In this document: positions 52,959 to 62,120 of the stretch, in pieces | How the letters are laid out: every line of letters starts with the position of its first letter | Position numbering within the stretch: position 1 is the stretch's first letter | NCBI GenBank assembly: GCA_033721235.1 | Contig: JAWWAY010000005.1 | Span: forward strand, 62,001-126,000 | Reading direction: 5' to 3' | DNA from: UBA5078 sp033721235 | GTDB taxonomy: Bacteria > Pseudomonadota > Gammaproteobacteria > Pseudomonadales > Pseudohongiellaceae | DNA: 64,000 nucleotides | Position numbers and translations under genes: made by a program | Notes under the pieces: model-generated | The model's input: only the letters and a program-made list of their open reading frames with translations | What the model was told of the DNA's origin: nothing | Databases searched by the model: none

Positions 52959-54029
52959 TCATCTTGCTTGTTCTCCAACTGCTACGGTTTTGGGGTCTGA
53001 CCCCAAAAGCAGATCTAAAGCCTCTAAAGCCTTTTGGGGGGCTAAGTCTACCAAGCAGCGCTTGTGTTCCAAGGGGCACACACGCTTGAAACAAGGTCGG
53101 CAGTCTATGTCTACCGACAGTAATTGTACTTTATCGGTCAATGGCGGAGTAAAATCTGACGAGGTAGAACCATATAGCGCGACTATGGGACGACCGAGCG
53201 CAGCGGCCACATGCATAAGGCCGGAGTCATTGCTGACGACAGCACTCGCACAGGAGATTAGATCGATAGCGTCAGCCAGGGTGGTCTCACCTGCCAGATC
53301 ATGCCAATGCTCACTCGACCCTAGCCCGTCAGCTATAGCCTGTGTTACCTCGCGGTCTTTAGCCGAGCCCATTGCCCATACCTGCCAACCGTCGTGAATT
53401 TTCTGCTCACATAGAGCCGCATAGTGCTCCGCAGGCCATTGCTTAGCATCGCCAAACTCTGCGCCAGGGCAAATAACGAGTACGGGACGAGACAGATCCA
53501 GCCCGTGTTTTTGCCGGGCCTGTGCCACGCTGCCGGCATCACTAATCAAGGACGGGCGTGGCATCTGCGCTGGGAGAGTCTCCCCATCGCCGTAGGCTAA
53601 GGCTACGAAACGCTGCACCATTAGGGGCAAAGCCTCTTTATTCAAATCTCGCACATCATTAAGCAGCCAACCTCGCTTCTCCCCTCGCCAGCCAGTACGT
53701 GTAGGCGCGTTGGTGAAGCGAGGCAATAGCGCAGATTTAAAGGAGTTTGGAAGGACTATGACTTGATCATAAGCATGCTCACGCAAGCTCTTACCCAGAC
53801 GATAGCGACCCGAGATATTCAACTCACCATGGCCAAATGGCAGATCGATAGCCTCATTCACCTGAGGCATACGCTCCAGTATAGGCCGGCTCCAAGCGGG
53901 GGCTATGACATCGATGGCCACAGTCTCCCCCTTTTCCATAGCACGCTGCTCTAGGGCAATGAATAGGGACTGTGCCATCACCATGTCACCCACCCAAGAT
54001 GGCCCAACTATCAATATTTTCTTTGTCAT
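52959..54029 (-). CDS. waaF: LPS heptosyltransferase II
   Basis: A GT9-family enzyme of 356 residues adding the second heptose. The N-terminus ILIVGPSWVGDMVMAQSLF and the later VIVLPNSFKSALLPRF, TGWRGEKRG and VSNDSGLMHVAAALGRP are typical of WaaF. The C-terminal segment after LDLLLGSDPKT is encoded by a 21-base palindrome (52987-53007) and looks like an added tail rather than part of the fold. It is 21 bases downstream of glnE and 26 bases before waaC. Confidence 0.96.
   Translation of the reverse strand: MTKKILIVGPSWVGDMVMAQSLFIALEQRAMEKGETVAIDVIAPAWSRPILERMPQVNEAIDLPFGHGELNISGRYRLGKSLREHAYDQVIVLPNSFKSALLPRFTNAPTRTGWRGEKRGWLLNDVRDLNKEALPLMVQRFVALAYGDGETLPAQMPRPSLISDAGSVAQARQKHGLDLSRPVLVICPGAEFGDAKQWPAEHYAALCEQKIHDGWQVWAMGSAKDREVTQAIADGLGSSEHWHDLAGETTLADAIDLISCASAVVSNDSGLMHVAAALGRPIVALYGSTSSDFTPPLTDKVQLLSVDIDCRPCFKRVCPLEHKRCLVDLAPQKALEALDLLLGSDPKTVAVGEQAR
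52987..53007. repeat. Perfect palindrome inside the 3' end of waaF
   Basis: TTTTGGGG-TCTGA-CCCCAAAA is an exact 8-bp inverted repeat with a five-base loop (52987-53007), about 28 bases before the waaF stop codon. The minus-strand core GGGGTCAGACCCC is one I recall as a widespread short repeat in proteobacterial genomes, often near Y1-transposase genes. A copy here encodes the last residues of WaaF. Confidence 0.7.
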
Positions 54030-54050
54030 GCAGTATTCTTGTGGTGAGCG

Positions 54051-56996
54051 CTACTTCGCTGTGTTGAAAATTGCATCCCAGACAGCACTTACCGCCTGCT
54101 GATGCTCTAAAAGAGTCGCTGGCAATTCAGCATGATTTTGCTGCGCTAGAGCGAACTGGTGTAATGCCGACCTCAGAGCTAAATAGGCGTCGGTTAAGGA
54201 CTCAAATTGCTCATTAGATAACAACCCACACTCGTGGGCGGACTCAAGTATACGAACGTTATCAGAATAAGTTAATAAACTCTTGTGCTGGCTGCTGTAG
54301 CAAAGCACCAGAAACTGCACCATAAACTCAATATCAACGATGCCACCAAGCCCATGTTTTATGATAAACGAGACCTTTTCTCGCTCTGACTTGGGCTTCT
54401 TGGCGAACTCTGTGCGCATTCTTTGGCGCATATGGGTAACCTCGCCAGCAACCGCTGCAACATCTCGACTTGCGCCGAGAGTTAATGCCCGTTGCTGGTA
54501 GAAGGCCTCGTGCAACTGGGGCGATCCGGCTACTGCCCTAGCCCTAACAAGAGCCTGGTGCTCCCAAGTCCATGCATCTTGATCTTGATACTTGGCGAAG
54601 GCCTCCATAGAGCTTACCAATAGTCCCGACTCTCCAGAGGGTCGCAGACGCATGTCCACTTCGTACAGGTCGCCCGATACGGTTTGTGTACTCAACATCA
54701 TTATGACTCTCTGCGCTAAGCGAGTATAAAACTCTCGGCTATTAATACTGCGCTGCCCTTCGGTGACTATCGTGTCTTTATCCAGTGCCCCGTTGTGCAG
54801 AAATACCAGATCTAGATCAGAGACATAGCTAAGCTCTATTCCACCCATTTTACCGTAAGCAATAATTGCAAAACCCATCTCGCCGTGTCTGCCGCTAGTA
54901 TCGACTGGATATCCGTGCTTGCTCACCAGCACATCCCAGCTAAGCGCCAACACTTGCTCTAGGATCGCCTCGGCAGTGAAGGTCAGATAATCGCTTACCT
55001 TCATAACGGTGAGCCTACCGCTGATCTGCGCGGCCGCAACCTGTAGCGTATGCGACAGCTTGAAGTAGCGCAGCAATTCCATCTGCTCTTCAAAGTCTTC
55101 CGGGTCGATGCGAAGCAGCTGCTGGGCCAGCTCCTCTTGTAGCTCGGCCTTGCCTGGCGGCTCCTCAATGCCGTCTAGCATTTCATCGAGTAGCACGGGA
55201 AATTTACTGAGGTACTCAGTGACAAAGGGGCTTGCACTGCATAGTTGAATCACTTGCCTAAGCGCAGGCGGATTCTCTAATAATAAGACAAGATAAGCTG
55301 TACGCCTGCTCACAGCCTGAATCAAGGTCATTACTCGCTTGGCACCCAAGCTGGGTTGATCCGAATCGGCAAGCGCCGCCAGTAGCACCGGCATAAACTT
55401 ATTAAATCTTTGGCGGCTTTCCGCAGGCAAAACTAAGAACGATTTTTCTTTTCGAAAATTCATCAATAACTGAAGGGTTTCTTCTGGGCTCTCAAATTCA
55501 TGCTGAGCGAGCAACTCGATGGCTCGCTCTTGGCTAATATCCTCCCGCCATAGACCGCTCCAATCACCTAACTCTTGTTCACTCTCATCGTCGCTCTCTT
55601 CTTCGCTGCTTACTACAGCTGCAAAGTGCAAGCGCACATTGGCACGATGTCGTTCAAGCTCTTGCGACAGTAATTCCCAGTTCTCAAAACCCATAGAATG
55701 AGCAATACGAGCTTGCTCGATCGCCTGACTCACAAGCATTTGCGTTTGCTTATTTGCAAGCCCTTGCAGCTTGTGTTCTAAACTGCGCAAGAAACGATAA
55801 GCATCTCGCAGCTGCTCAATAACCTCTGCAGGCAGATACTCCCCTTCTACAATGCTATTCATGGCAGCAAACAGCGATGCTTTTTGCAGCCGATCATCTC
55901 GTCCACCATGCACCAGCTGTATCGCCTGTACAATAAATTCAATTTCACGAATTCCGCCGGCGCCTAGCTTCACATCGTTGCTAAGCCCCTTGCGCCTAAC
56001 TTGCTTATTGATTTGCAGCTTCATGCTACGCAATGAGTCAAACGCTGAAAAATCCAAGTACCGCCTATACACAAATGGCCGTAACTGCCCTAGCAGATGA
56101 GCGCCTAATTCTTGGCTGCCCGCAACAATACGCGCCTTAATTAACGCGTACCTTTCCCAGTCGCGCCCTTGAGTTTGGTAATAGCTTTCCATAGCGTCAA
56201 AGCTGCATACGAGAGCTCCCTCGCTACCGTAGGGGCGCAGCCTCATATCCACTCGGTTTACAAAACCATCGCTCGTAATGGTGTCCAGTACGTCAATTAA
56301 TTTTTGGCCGACCCTTGTAAAAAACTGCTGATTGGATAACTCGCCATCCTCTCCCCCTTGGGTTTGCCCGTTCTCTGGATAGGCAAATATTAAATCGACA
56401 TCTGAAGATAGATTCAGCTCACCGGCACCAAGCTTACCCATCCCCAGAACAATAAGCGTCTGTCGCTCACCATTTTGCGTTAGACCTGGCTCTCCCCATT
56501 TTTCCGCCTCCCATTTATGCACCACCGATAAGCCAGCCTCGATGGCCGAATCGGCAAGAGCCGAAATATCTGCACAACTCTCGACAATATCGCTTTTAGC
56601 GCAAACGTCTCGCCATATGATGCGAGCCATTTGTTTTTTCTGATTGCATCGAAGTGTTTGCTTAACGAGTGCTTCTCGGGAGCTCTTGTCTTGCTCACTA
56701 AGGGGCTCAAGCTGGGCTATAAGAGAGCTATAAAAATCGTTCTTATTGCTTCTTTCCAGCTCACCACTTGTTTTCAAGTCTACAAGTAACTGCGGATTTT
56801 GAATTGTGATATTGGCAACGAAATCGCTAGCCGACCAAACCTGAGACAGTTCGCTCGCAAAGCTCACATCTTGCTCAACAAGTTCTACTAGAGATTGAGC
56901 TCCGGAAAGCTCTTTTTCTTTAGCATCTAAAAGTCGCTGCCAATAGTTCTTAAGAATTATTTGTAGGTCTTGCGGGTATTGATCAATTTGAAGCAT
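54051..56996 (-). CDS. glnE: Bifunctional glutamine synthetase adenylyltransferase/deadenylase
   Basis: GlnE attaches or removes AMP on glutamine synthetase in response to PII and glutamine. The 981-residue protein has two nucleotidyltransferase domains with the GxGKLGxxELxxxSDxD signature: LGMGKLGAGELNLSSDVDLIF (deadenylase half, near residue 180) and AYGKMGGIELSYVSDLDLVFL (adenylylase half, near 715). Two helical linker domains and a C-terminal GlnD-like domain complete it. It lies 14 bases after the GspE/PilB-type gene and 21 before waaF, in the LPS operon; glnE and waaF are also neighbours in Pseudomonas. Confidence 0.97.
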   Translation of the reverse strand: MLQIDQYPQDLQIILKNYWQRLLDAKEKELSGAQSLVELVEQDVSFASELSQVWSASDFVANITIQNPQLLVDLKTSGELERSNKNDFYSSLIAQLEPLSEQDKSSREALVKQTLRCNQKKQMARIIWRDVCAKSDIVESCADISALADSAIEAGLSVVHKWEAEKWGEPGLTQNGERQTLIVLGMGKLGAGELNLSSDVDLIFAYPENGQTQGGEDGELSNQQFFTRVGQKLIDVLDTITSDGFVNRVDMRLRPYGSEGALVCSFDAMESYYQTQGRDWERYALIKARIVAGSQELGAHLLGQLRPFVYRRYLDFSAFDSLRSMKLQINKQVRRKGLSNDVKLGAGGIREIEFIVQAIQLVHGGRDDRLQKASLFAAMNSIVEGEYLPAEVIEQLRDAYRFLRSLEHKLQGLANKQTQMLVSQAIEQARIAHSMGFENWELLSQELERHRANVRLHFAAVVSSEEESDDESEQELGDWSGLWREDISQERAIELLAQHEFESPEETLQLLMNFRKEKSFLVLPAESRQRFNKFMPVLLAALADSDQPSLGAKRVMTLIQAVSRRTAYLVLLLENPPALRQVIQLCSASPFVTEYLSKFPVLLDEMLDGIEEPPGKAELQEELAQQLLRIDPEDFEEQMELLRYFKLSHTLQVAAAQISGRLTVMKVSDYLTFTAEAILEQVLALSWDVLVSKHGYPVDTSGRHGEMGFAIIAYGKMGGIELSYVSDLDLVFLHNGALDKDTIVTEGQRSINSREFYTRLAQRVIMMLSTQTVSGDLYEVDMRLRPSGESGLLVSSMEAFAKYQDQDAWTWEHQALVRARAVAGSPQLHEAFYQQRALTLGASRDVAAVAGEVTHMRQRMRTEFAKKPKSEREKVSFIIKHGLGGIVDIEFMVQFLVLCYSSQHKSLLTYSDNVRILESAHECGLLSNEQFESLTDAYLALRSALHQFALAQQNHAELPATLLEHQQAVSAVWDAIFNTAK

Positions 56997-57010
56997 AGTT
57001 CTCTCAGTGA

Positions 57011-58798
57011 CTAGTTTGACTCGGGCGTAACGCGCAAGACTTCATTAACAGCTGTTACGCCTGCGGCAACCTTCTTTGCACCGCTTAGACGCAAACTAAG
57101 CATTCCTTCCTTGTAAGCTTGATTGCGAAGCTTCGGCAAGTCGGCCGCCGACTCTATATGGGATGCTAAGGCCTCAGTCATCGGCATTATCTCGTAGACT
57201 CCCTGCCTGCCTTTATAACCAGTTTCGCGACATTCGAGACAGCCATTGCTAACGGCCACCTTCTTAGGAATCGCCATCTTCCAAGGAGAGATTAGTACTT
57301 TCCAGTCCTGCTCACTAATTGCCCCTTGTGTTTTACAATGGGGGCATAGCACCCTGACAAGTCGTTGAGCGACTACTCCTACAAGTGTCGCCTTTAATAA
57401 ATATGGCGCCACGCCTAACTCTAAAAGTCTGGTTACTGCAGAAGGCGCATCATTGGTGTGCATGGTTGTAAATACCAAATGTCCAGTAAGCGCTGCCTGT
57501 ATCGCCATTTGCGCCGTTGCCAAGTCTCTAACCTCTCCTATCATAATGATATCGGGGTCCTGCCTAAGCAATGCCTTGACGCCGCTAGCAAAATCCAAAT
57601 CGATATTGTCTTGCACCTGCATTTGATTAAATTTAGCTTCAACCATTTCGATTGGATCTTCTATGGTGCAGACATTAACCTCTTCAGTGGCGAGCATCTT
57701 CAATGTCGAATACAGCGTCGTAGTTTTTCCGCTTCCCGTGGGGCCAGTTATGATGACGATGCCATTATTATGGCCAATGATGTTTTTCCAACGATTCAAG
57801 TCGTCATTCTGTAGCCCGAGCGCCTCGAAGGGACGCAGCAAGACTTCCGGATCAAATATCCGCATGACCAGTTTTTCTCCAAAGGCCGTTGGTAAAGTCG
57901 ACAGTCTCAATTCGACTTCATCGCCGCTGGGACTCTTGGTCTTGATGCGTCCATCCTGCGGCCGGCGCTTCTCCGCTACGTTCATCCTAGCCAGTATCTT
58001 TAGACGGCTCGTGACTGCGCTAAGCACCTGCATAGGTAGGGCATATACAGTATAGAGAACTCCATCGATGCGAAAACGCACATTGCCTTTTTCGCGCCTC
58101 GGCTCAATATGAATATCGCTCGCCCGTTGATCGAAGGCATATTGCAGCAACCAGTCAACAATACTGACTATATGCTGATCGGAAGCGTCCGGGTCTTGCT
58201 TATTCCCTAGTTCCAGCATCTGCTCCAGATTGCCAAGATTAGGGCCCGTACGACCATTACCTACAGAGGCATGGCTAATGGAGTTGGCGAGGCTATAAAA
58301 TTCGGTAGTAAAGCGTTTTATATCCAAGGGGTTAGCAACGACGCGCCGTATGCGCTTTTGCAGCACATGAGCCAGGTCGGCCTCCCATGCGTTTATATAG
58401 GGCTCGGCACTGGCAATCCACACCTCCTGAGGATGAACCTCTACCGCCAATATATGATGGCGCTGGGTAAAGGCATAGGACATCACTTGTGCCACTTGGG
58501 CGGCATCTATTTTGAGCGGGTCGATACGATAGTAGTCTTGACCGGCCTGCTGCGCCAATAGACGGGTGAGCGTTTCGAGGTCGAGCGATCTGTGAGGAGG
58601 ATGTTGATCAAGCAGCCCTTGCTCGGCAAGCCAGATTAGCAAGTGTTTGCGCGCATCATCCCTACCTCTGGGTATGGTGGGCAAGCGCAGGCGCTCTTCG
58701 TCGCTTATATAGCCCTCCTGATGCAAGTACTTCAGAAATTGGCTTAGCTCTACAGGCGAACCTGTAGGAGCTTGCGCTGAAACTGTATCTACTGCCAT
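57011..58798 (-). CDS. GspE/PilB-type secretion ATPase
   Basis: A 595-residue hexameric ATPase of the type II secretion/type IV pilus family. After a GspE N-terminal domain (about 100-200) the core has the Walker A GPTGSGKTTTLYS, Asp box (ASDIHIEPR), His box (TGHLVFTTMHTND) and Walker B IIMIGEVRD. The zinc tetracysteine is present as CPHC and CLEC, 47 residues apart. All catalytic elements are intact. No other secretion or pilus gene is near. It is the first gene of a run ending with LPS core genes, so the machinery it serves must be encoded elsewhere. I do not assign a gene symbol. Confidence 0.9.
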   Translation of the reverse strand: MAVDTVSAQAPTGSPVELSQFLKYLHQEGYISDEERLRLPTIPRGRDDARKHLLIWLAEQGLLDQHPPHRSLDLETLTRLLAQQAGQDYYRIDPLKIDAAQVAQVMSYAFTQRHHILAVEVHPQEVWIASAEPYINAWEADLAHVLQKRIRRVVANPLDIKRFTTEFYSLANSISHASVGNGRTGPNLGNLEQMLELGNKQDPDASDQHIVSIVDWLLQYAFDQRASDIHIEPRREKGNVRFRIDGVLYTVYALPMQVLSAVTSRLKILARMNVAEKRRPQDGRIKTKSPSGDEVELRLSTLPTAFGEKLVMRIFDPEVLLRPFEALGLQNDDLNRWKNIIGHNNGIVIITGPTGSGKTTTLYSTLKMLATEEVNVCTIEDPIEMVEAKFNQMQVQDNIDLDFASGVKALLRQDPDIIMIGEVRDLATAQMAIQAALTGHLVFTTMHTNDAPSAVTRLLELGVAPYLLKATLVGVVAQRLVRVLCPHCKTQGAISEQDWKVLISPWKMAIPKKVAVSNGCLECRETGYKGRQGVYEIMPMTEALASHIESAADLPKLRNQAYKEGMLSLRLSGAKKVAAGVTAVNEVLRVTPESN

Positions 58799-58930
58799 GG
58801 CGAGACTCTCTGCGGCCCTAGTGAATAAGGGCCTGGGTTCGGCTGTCTAATCTTGTGCTACAAGTTTATACTGCGCGCCTCAATTAACAAAGGCTAGCGG
58901 GATTTGGTAACAAACGCCCGTCACAACACC

Positions 58931-60832
58931 ATGCTGCTATATCGGCTTTCAAATCTTTCCCTCGCCTATGGCGATAAACCACTCTTGGACCAAGTGGATC
59001 TCACCATTCACAGCGGTGAGCGTATTGGCATCCTAGGCCACAATGGCGCAGGCAAATCGACGTTCATGAAGCTACTTTGCGGTCAGGCCACCCCTGATAG
59101 CGGTGAGCTCTGGAGTGCCGGGGATTTGAAAGTGGCCTATTTAGACCAAAATTTGCCAGAACTTAGCGATGAGACAGTGTATGACTACGTTGCTGGAGGT
59201 CTCGCAGAAATGGGCGATTTGCTGCGGCGCTACCACGCCATGACCCATTCCGAGGCCAATGATATTGATTGGTCAGACCCCAAACACATGGACAAGATGG
59301 CCAGCCTGCAGAAGCAAATAGAGAGCGGCGATGGCTGGGCCATTCAGCATAAGATTGATAGCGTAGTGGACAGCCTAGCCTTACCAGCAGACTCTCTCAT
59401 GCGCAGCCTGTCCGGGGGCAGTCGACGTCGCGCCGCACTTGGCCGCGCATTGGTGTGCGAACCCGACATGTTGTTACTAGACGAGCCCACCAACCACTTG
59501 GATATTCCTACTATTCAGTGGCTAGAGAAATATTTGAATGGCTTTAACGGCGCCGTTCTCGTTATTAGCCACGATCGACAATTTCTACAAGGCATTACCA
59601 ACAGAATAATAGAAGTTGACCGCGGAAATTTACGCTGCTGGGATTACGACTACCAAAGCTTTCTCGCCTTCCGTGATCAACAGCTAGCAGCTGAAGATAA
59701 AGCTAACAGCGAATTCGACAAGAAGCTTGCCGAAGAAGAGAAGTGGATTCGCCAAGGAATCAAAGCCCGACGAACGCGTAACGAGGGTCGAGTCCGTGCG
59801 CTGGAGAAAATGCGTGTGGAGCGTCAGCAAAGGCGCGAACAGACTGGCAAGGCGAAATTCGAGTTGGAACAAGCCAGTTCGTCTGGAAAAATCGTCATCG
59901 AAGCCAATCATATTTGTCACGGCTATGATGGTAGAACGCTAATACGTGATTTCTCTACGAAGATTCTGCGGGGAGACCGAATAGGTTTTATTGGCGCTAA
60001 TGGTTGCGGCAAGACAACACTACTTAAGATTCTCCTAGGGAGTGAACAGCCTCAGCAAGGCGAAGTAAAAATTGGTACCAACTTGGAGCTTCTTTACTTT
60101 GACCAACTGCGGAACCAACTGGATCTGGAAAAATCGGTTATTGACAATGTGTGTGAAGGCAGCGACTTCGTAGAGATCAATGGCAAACAGCGTCACGTCA
60201 TTAGTTACTTACAAGATTTCTTATTCGCACCAGCAAGGGCAAGACAGCCGGTTAAGTCGCTTTCGGGCGGCGAACAGAATCGACTCATTCTCGCGCGCCT
60301 GTTCAGCAAGCCAGCAAACCTTATTGTGCTTGACGAACCAACGAACGATCTAGACATGGAAACCCTCGAACTTTTAGAGGAAATCCTACTAGAGTTTAAG
60401 GGGACTATTCTTCTAGTTAGCCACGACCGAAAATTCCTCGATAACGTTGTCACCAGCAGCATAGTCTTCGAGGGCGAAGGTGTAGTAAAAGAATATGTGG
60501 GCGGCTATGAGGATTGGCTTAGACACGGTGGAAAGCTGAACGGTTTCGCTGACAACAAGAAACAAAGCAAGCCTAAAGCCTCTGCAGTGGTGAAAGAAAA
60601 AGAAAAACCTGCACAGAAGAAGCAAAGTTTCAAAGAAAAGCGTGAACAAGAGAAAGTCACTCGTGACATCGAAAAGCTAGAGGAGAAGCTGGCCGCAATT
60701 GCAGAAACAATTGCCGATCCTAGTTTCTACTCTCAGGATCAAAGCAAGATCGATGCAGTCCTAGCTGAATCAGGCGACTATCAGAAGCAACTCGATACAC
60801 TTTACGAACGCTGGGAAGAACTTCTGGAATAG
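58931..60832 (+). CDS. uup: ABC-F family ATPase Uup
   Basis: A soluble ABC-F protein of about 633 residues with two ABC domains and no membrane part. The first has the P-loop GHNGAGKST and signature LSGGSRRRAALGRAL; the second has GANGCGKTT and LSGGEQNRLILARLF; Walker B is LLLDEPTNHLD and IVLDEPTNDLD. A basic helical linker (RRTRNEGRVRALEKMR) joins them, and the C-terminal 95 residues are a lysine-rich coiled coil typical of Uup. Uup binds ribosomes or DNA and affects transposon excision. I chose the ATG at 58931; an upstream TTG at 58904 would add nine residues. No clear ribosome site precedes the ATG. A weak hairpin (AACTGG/CCAGTT, 60839-60864) follows the gene. Confidence 0.95.
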   Translation: MLLYRLSNLSLAYGDKPLLDQVDLTIHSGERIGILGHNGAGKSTFMKLLCGQATPDSGELWSAGDLKVAYLDQNLPELSDETVYDYVAGGLAEMGDLLRRYHAMTHSEANDIDWSDPKHMDKMASLQKQIESGDGWAIQHKIDSVVDSLALPADSLMRSLSGGSRRRAALGRALVCEPDMLLLDEPTNHLDIPTIQWLEKYLNGFNGAVLVISHDRQFLQGITNRIIEVDRGNLRCWDYDYQSFLAFRDQQLAAEDKANSEFDKKLAEEEKWIRQGIKARRTRNEGRVRALEKMRVERQQRREQTGKAKFELEQASSSGKIVIEANHICHGYDGRTLIRDFSTKILRGDRIGFIGANGCGKTTLLKILLGSEQPQQGEVKIGTNLELLYFDQLRNQLDLEKSVIDNVCEGSDFVEINGKQRHVISYLQDFLFAPARARQPVKSLSGGEQNRLILARLFSKPANLIVLDEPTNDLDMETLELLEEILLEFKGTILLVSHDRKFLDNVVTSSIVFEGEGVVKEYVGGYEDWLRHGGKLNGFADNKKQSKPKASAVVKEKEKPAQKKQSFKEKREQEKVTRDIEKLEEKLAAIAETIADPSFYSQDQSKIDAVLAESGDYQKQLDTLYERWEELLE

Positions 60833-60988
60833 AGCACCAACTGGAACTACACAAGGGGCCAGTTTATCTTGCTATTTCTTCACCAGCAGATAAGCTTATA
60901 TAACGGTAGCCAGTATAGTGAATAGCGCAATAAACATGCATATTTATTAACTGCCTGAGACAAACTTACACAGAAACTTGAGGAAACC

Positions 60989-61417
60989 ATGAACAAAATC
61001 ACATTCGCCCTTCTAGCGACCTTATCGCTTGTATCATTCAAGGCTAGCGCGCAAGAGATGATCTCGGAGGCGCCCGCTGACGCACAAGCTTATTTTATTT
61101 CTCCCCAAGACGGAGAAACTGTAGGTCAGACAGTGAAAATTGTCTTTGGATTAAAAAATATGGGCGTAGCCCCGTCAGGCGTAGACAGGGCTAATACTGG
61201 TCATCATCACCTGCTAATTAACACTGACGAGCTTCCGGATTTAAGCCAAGCTCTCCCAGCATCAGAGAATGTCATGCATTTCGGCGGCGGTCAGACAGAA
61301 ACTGAGATTACTCTTGAGCCAGGCGTACATACTTTACAAATGGTATTAGGCAATTTCGCTCACGTTCCCCACAAGAACCCAGTAATGTCTGAAAAAATTA
61401 CCATTACTGTAGAGTAG
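60989..61417 (+). CDS. Periplasmic DUF4399 protein
   Basis: A 142-residue exported protein. The signal peptide MNKITFALLATLSLVSFKASA is cleaved before QEM. The mature part is a DUF4399 domain: FISPQDGETVGQTVKIVFGLKNMGVAPSG, then NTGHHHLLIN, and ETEITLEPGVHTLQMVLGNFAHVPH. The clustered histidines (HHH and later H residues) could bind metal or haem, but the function is not known. It is monocistronic and ends before a strong hairpin at 61427-61451. A typical Gram-negative domain of 120 residues, complete here. Confidence 0.9.
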   Translation: MNKITFALLATLSLVSFKASAQEMISEAPADAQAYFISPQDGETVGQTVKIVFGLKNMGVAPSGVDRANTGHHHLLINTDELPDLSQALPASENVMHFGGGQTETEITLEPGVHTLQMVLGNFAHVPHKNPVMSEKITITVE

Positions 61418-61426
61418 TGTTGCGAT

Positions 61427-61451
61427 ATTCGGCGCAGATGATGCGCCGAAT
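61427..61451 (+). terminator. Hairpin terminator after the DUF4399 gene
   Basis: A perfect 10-bp stem, ATTCGGCGCA (61427-61436) with TGCGCCGAAT (61442-61451), closes a five-base loop ten bases after the stop codon. The following TAAGCTATG has no T-run, so it may act with Rho or as an mRNA 3'-end stabiliser. Confidence 0.65.
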
Positions 61452-61568
61452 AAGCTATGCCTAGCCCCTCAATTACGGCACTATGAAGTTGAACTAAAAG
61501 AACGCACCTAGAGGCTCTTACTCAAGGTGAATTTGTAGTTTTGTACTCTAGGGGGCAGGGAATCTCGT

Positions 61569-62012
61569 TTGAAGAGTTACACGGTCGAAAAATCCATTAT
61601 TATCTATGCCCCTCGTCAACGCATCTACCGAGCGTTGACGTCTAGCCAAGAAATCCCCAAGTTTTACCCCCTAATTCAAGTAGAGAGCACGTGGCGAGAA
61701 GGCGATTCAGTCAAATTTATTGGCGAACTGGACGGCGTTGGTTTCATTGACTATGGGATATTAGACAGGCTTGAAGCCGACTCTCTAATCGCCTATCGCT
61801 ATTGGGGTGAAAACCACGACACCGAGAATCGCGAAAAGAACTACGTTGCCATCAGTTATTTTTTAAAAGACCTCAACAATAGCACTCGCGTAACTATGCG
61901 GCAGTCTAATATTAAGAGCAGGCGCCTATACGAGGCGCTAGAAGAGCACATGTGCGACTTTCTCTTGGAAAGACTAAAAGTATTTTGCGAACGAACTGCA
62001 CCGCTAAGCTAG
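61569..62012 (+). CDS. SRPBCC/START-like lipid-binding fold protein
   Basis: A 147-residue soluble protein with the SRPBCC pattern: an opening strand VEKSIIIYAPRQRIYRALTSSQEIPKFYP (the helix-grip entry), central WREGDSVKFIGELDGVGFIDYGILD and a long C-terminal helix (LYEALEEHMCDFLLERLKVF). Members bind hydrophobic ligands or act as Aha1-like/polyketide-cyclase proteins; no ligand is known here. The start is TTG at 61569, preceded by a purine-rich AGGGGGCAGGGAA, and no ATG lies in frame nearby. The gene stands alone, downstream of the DUF4399 hairpin. Confidence 0.78.
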   Translation: MKSYTVEKSIIIYAPRQRIYRALTSSQEIPKFYPLIQVESTWREGDSVKFIGELDGVGFIDYGILDRLEADSLIAYRYWGENHDTENREKNYVAISYFLKDLNNSTRVTMRQSNIKSRRLYEALEEHMCDFLLERLKVFCERTAPLS

Positions 62013-62120
62013 CTTCTCTATACTGACAAAAGCTCTCGCCTGTGTTAAAAACAGTCCTCTAAGCGCAATATTCTTTCAATAATAAAACCTTTTTATAATA
62101 AAGAGAGTGTCCTGATACTT

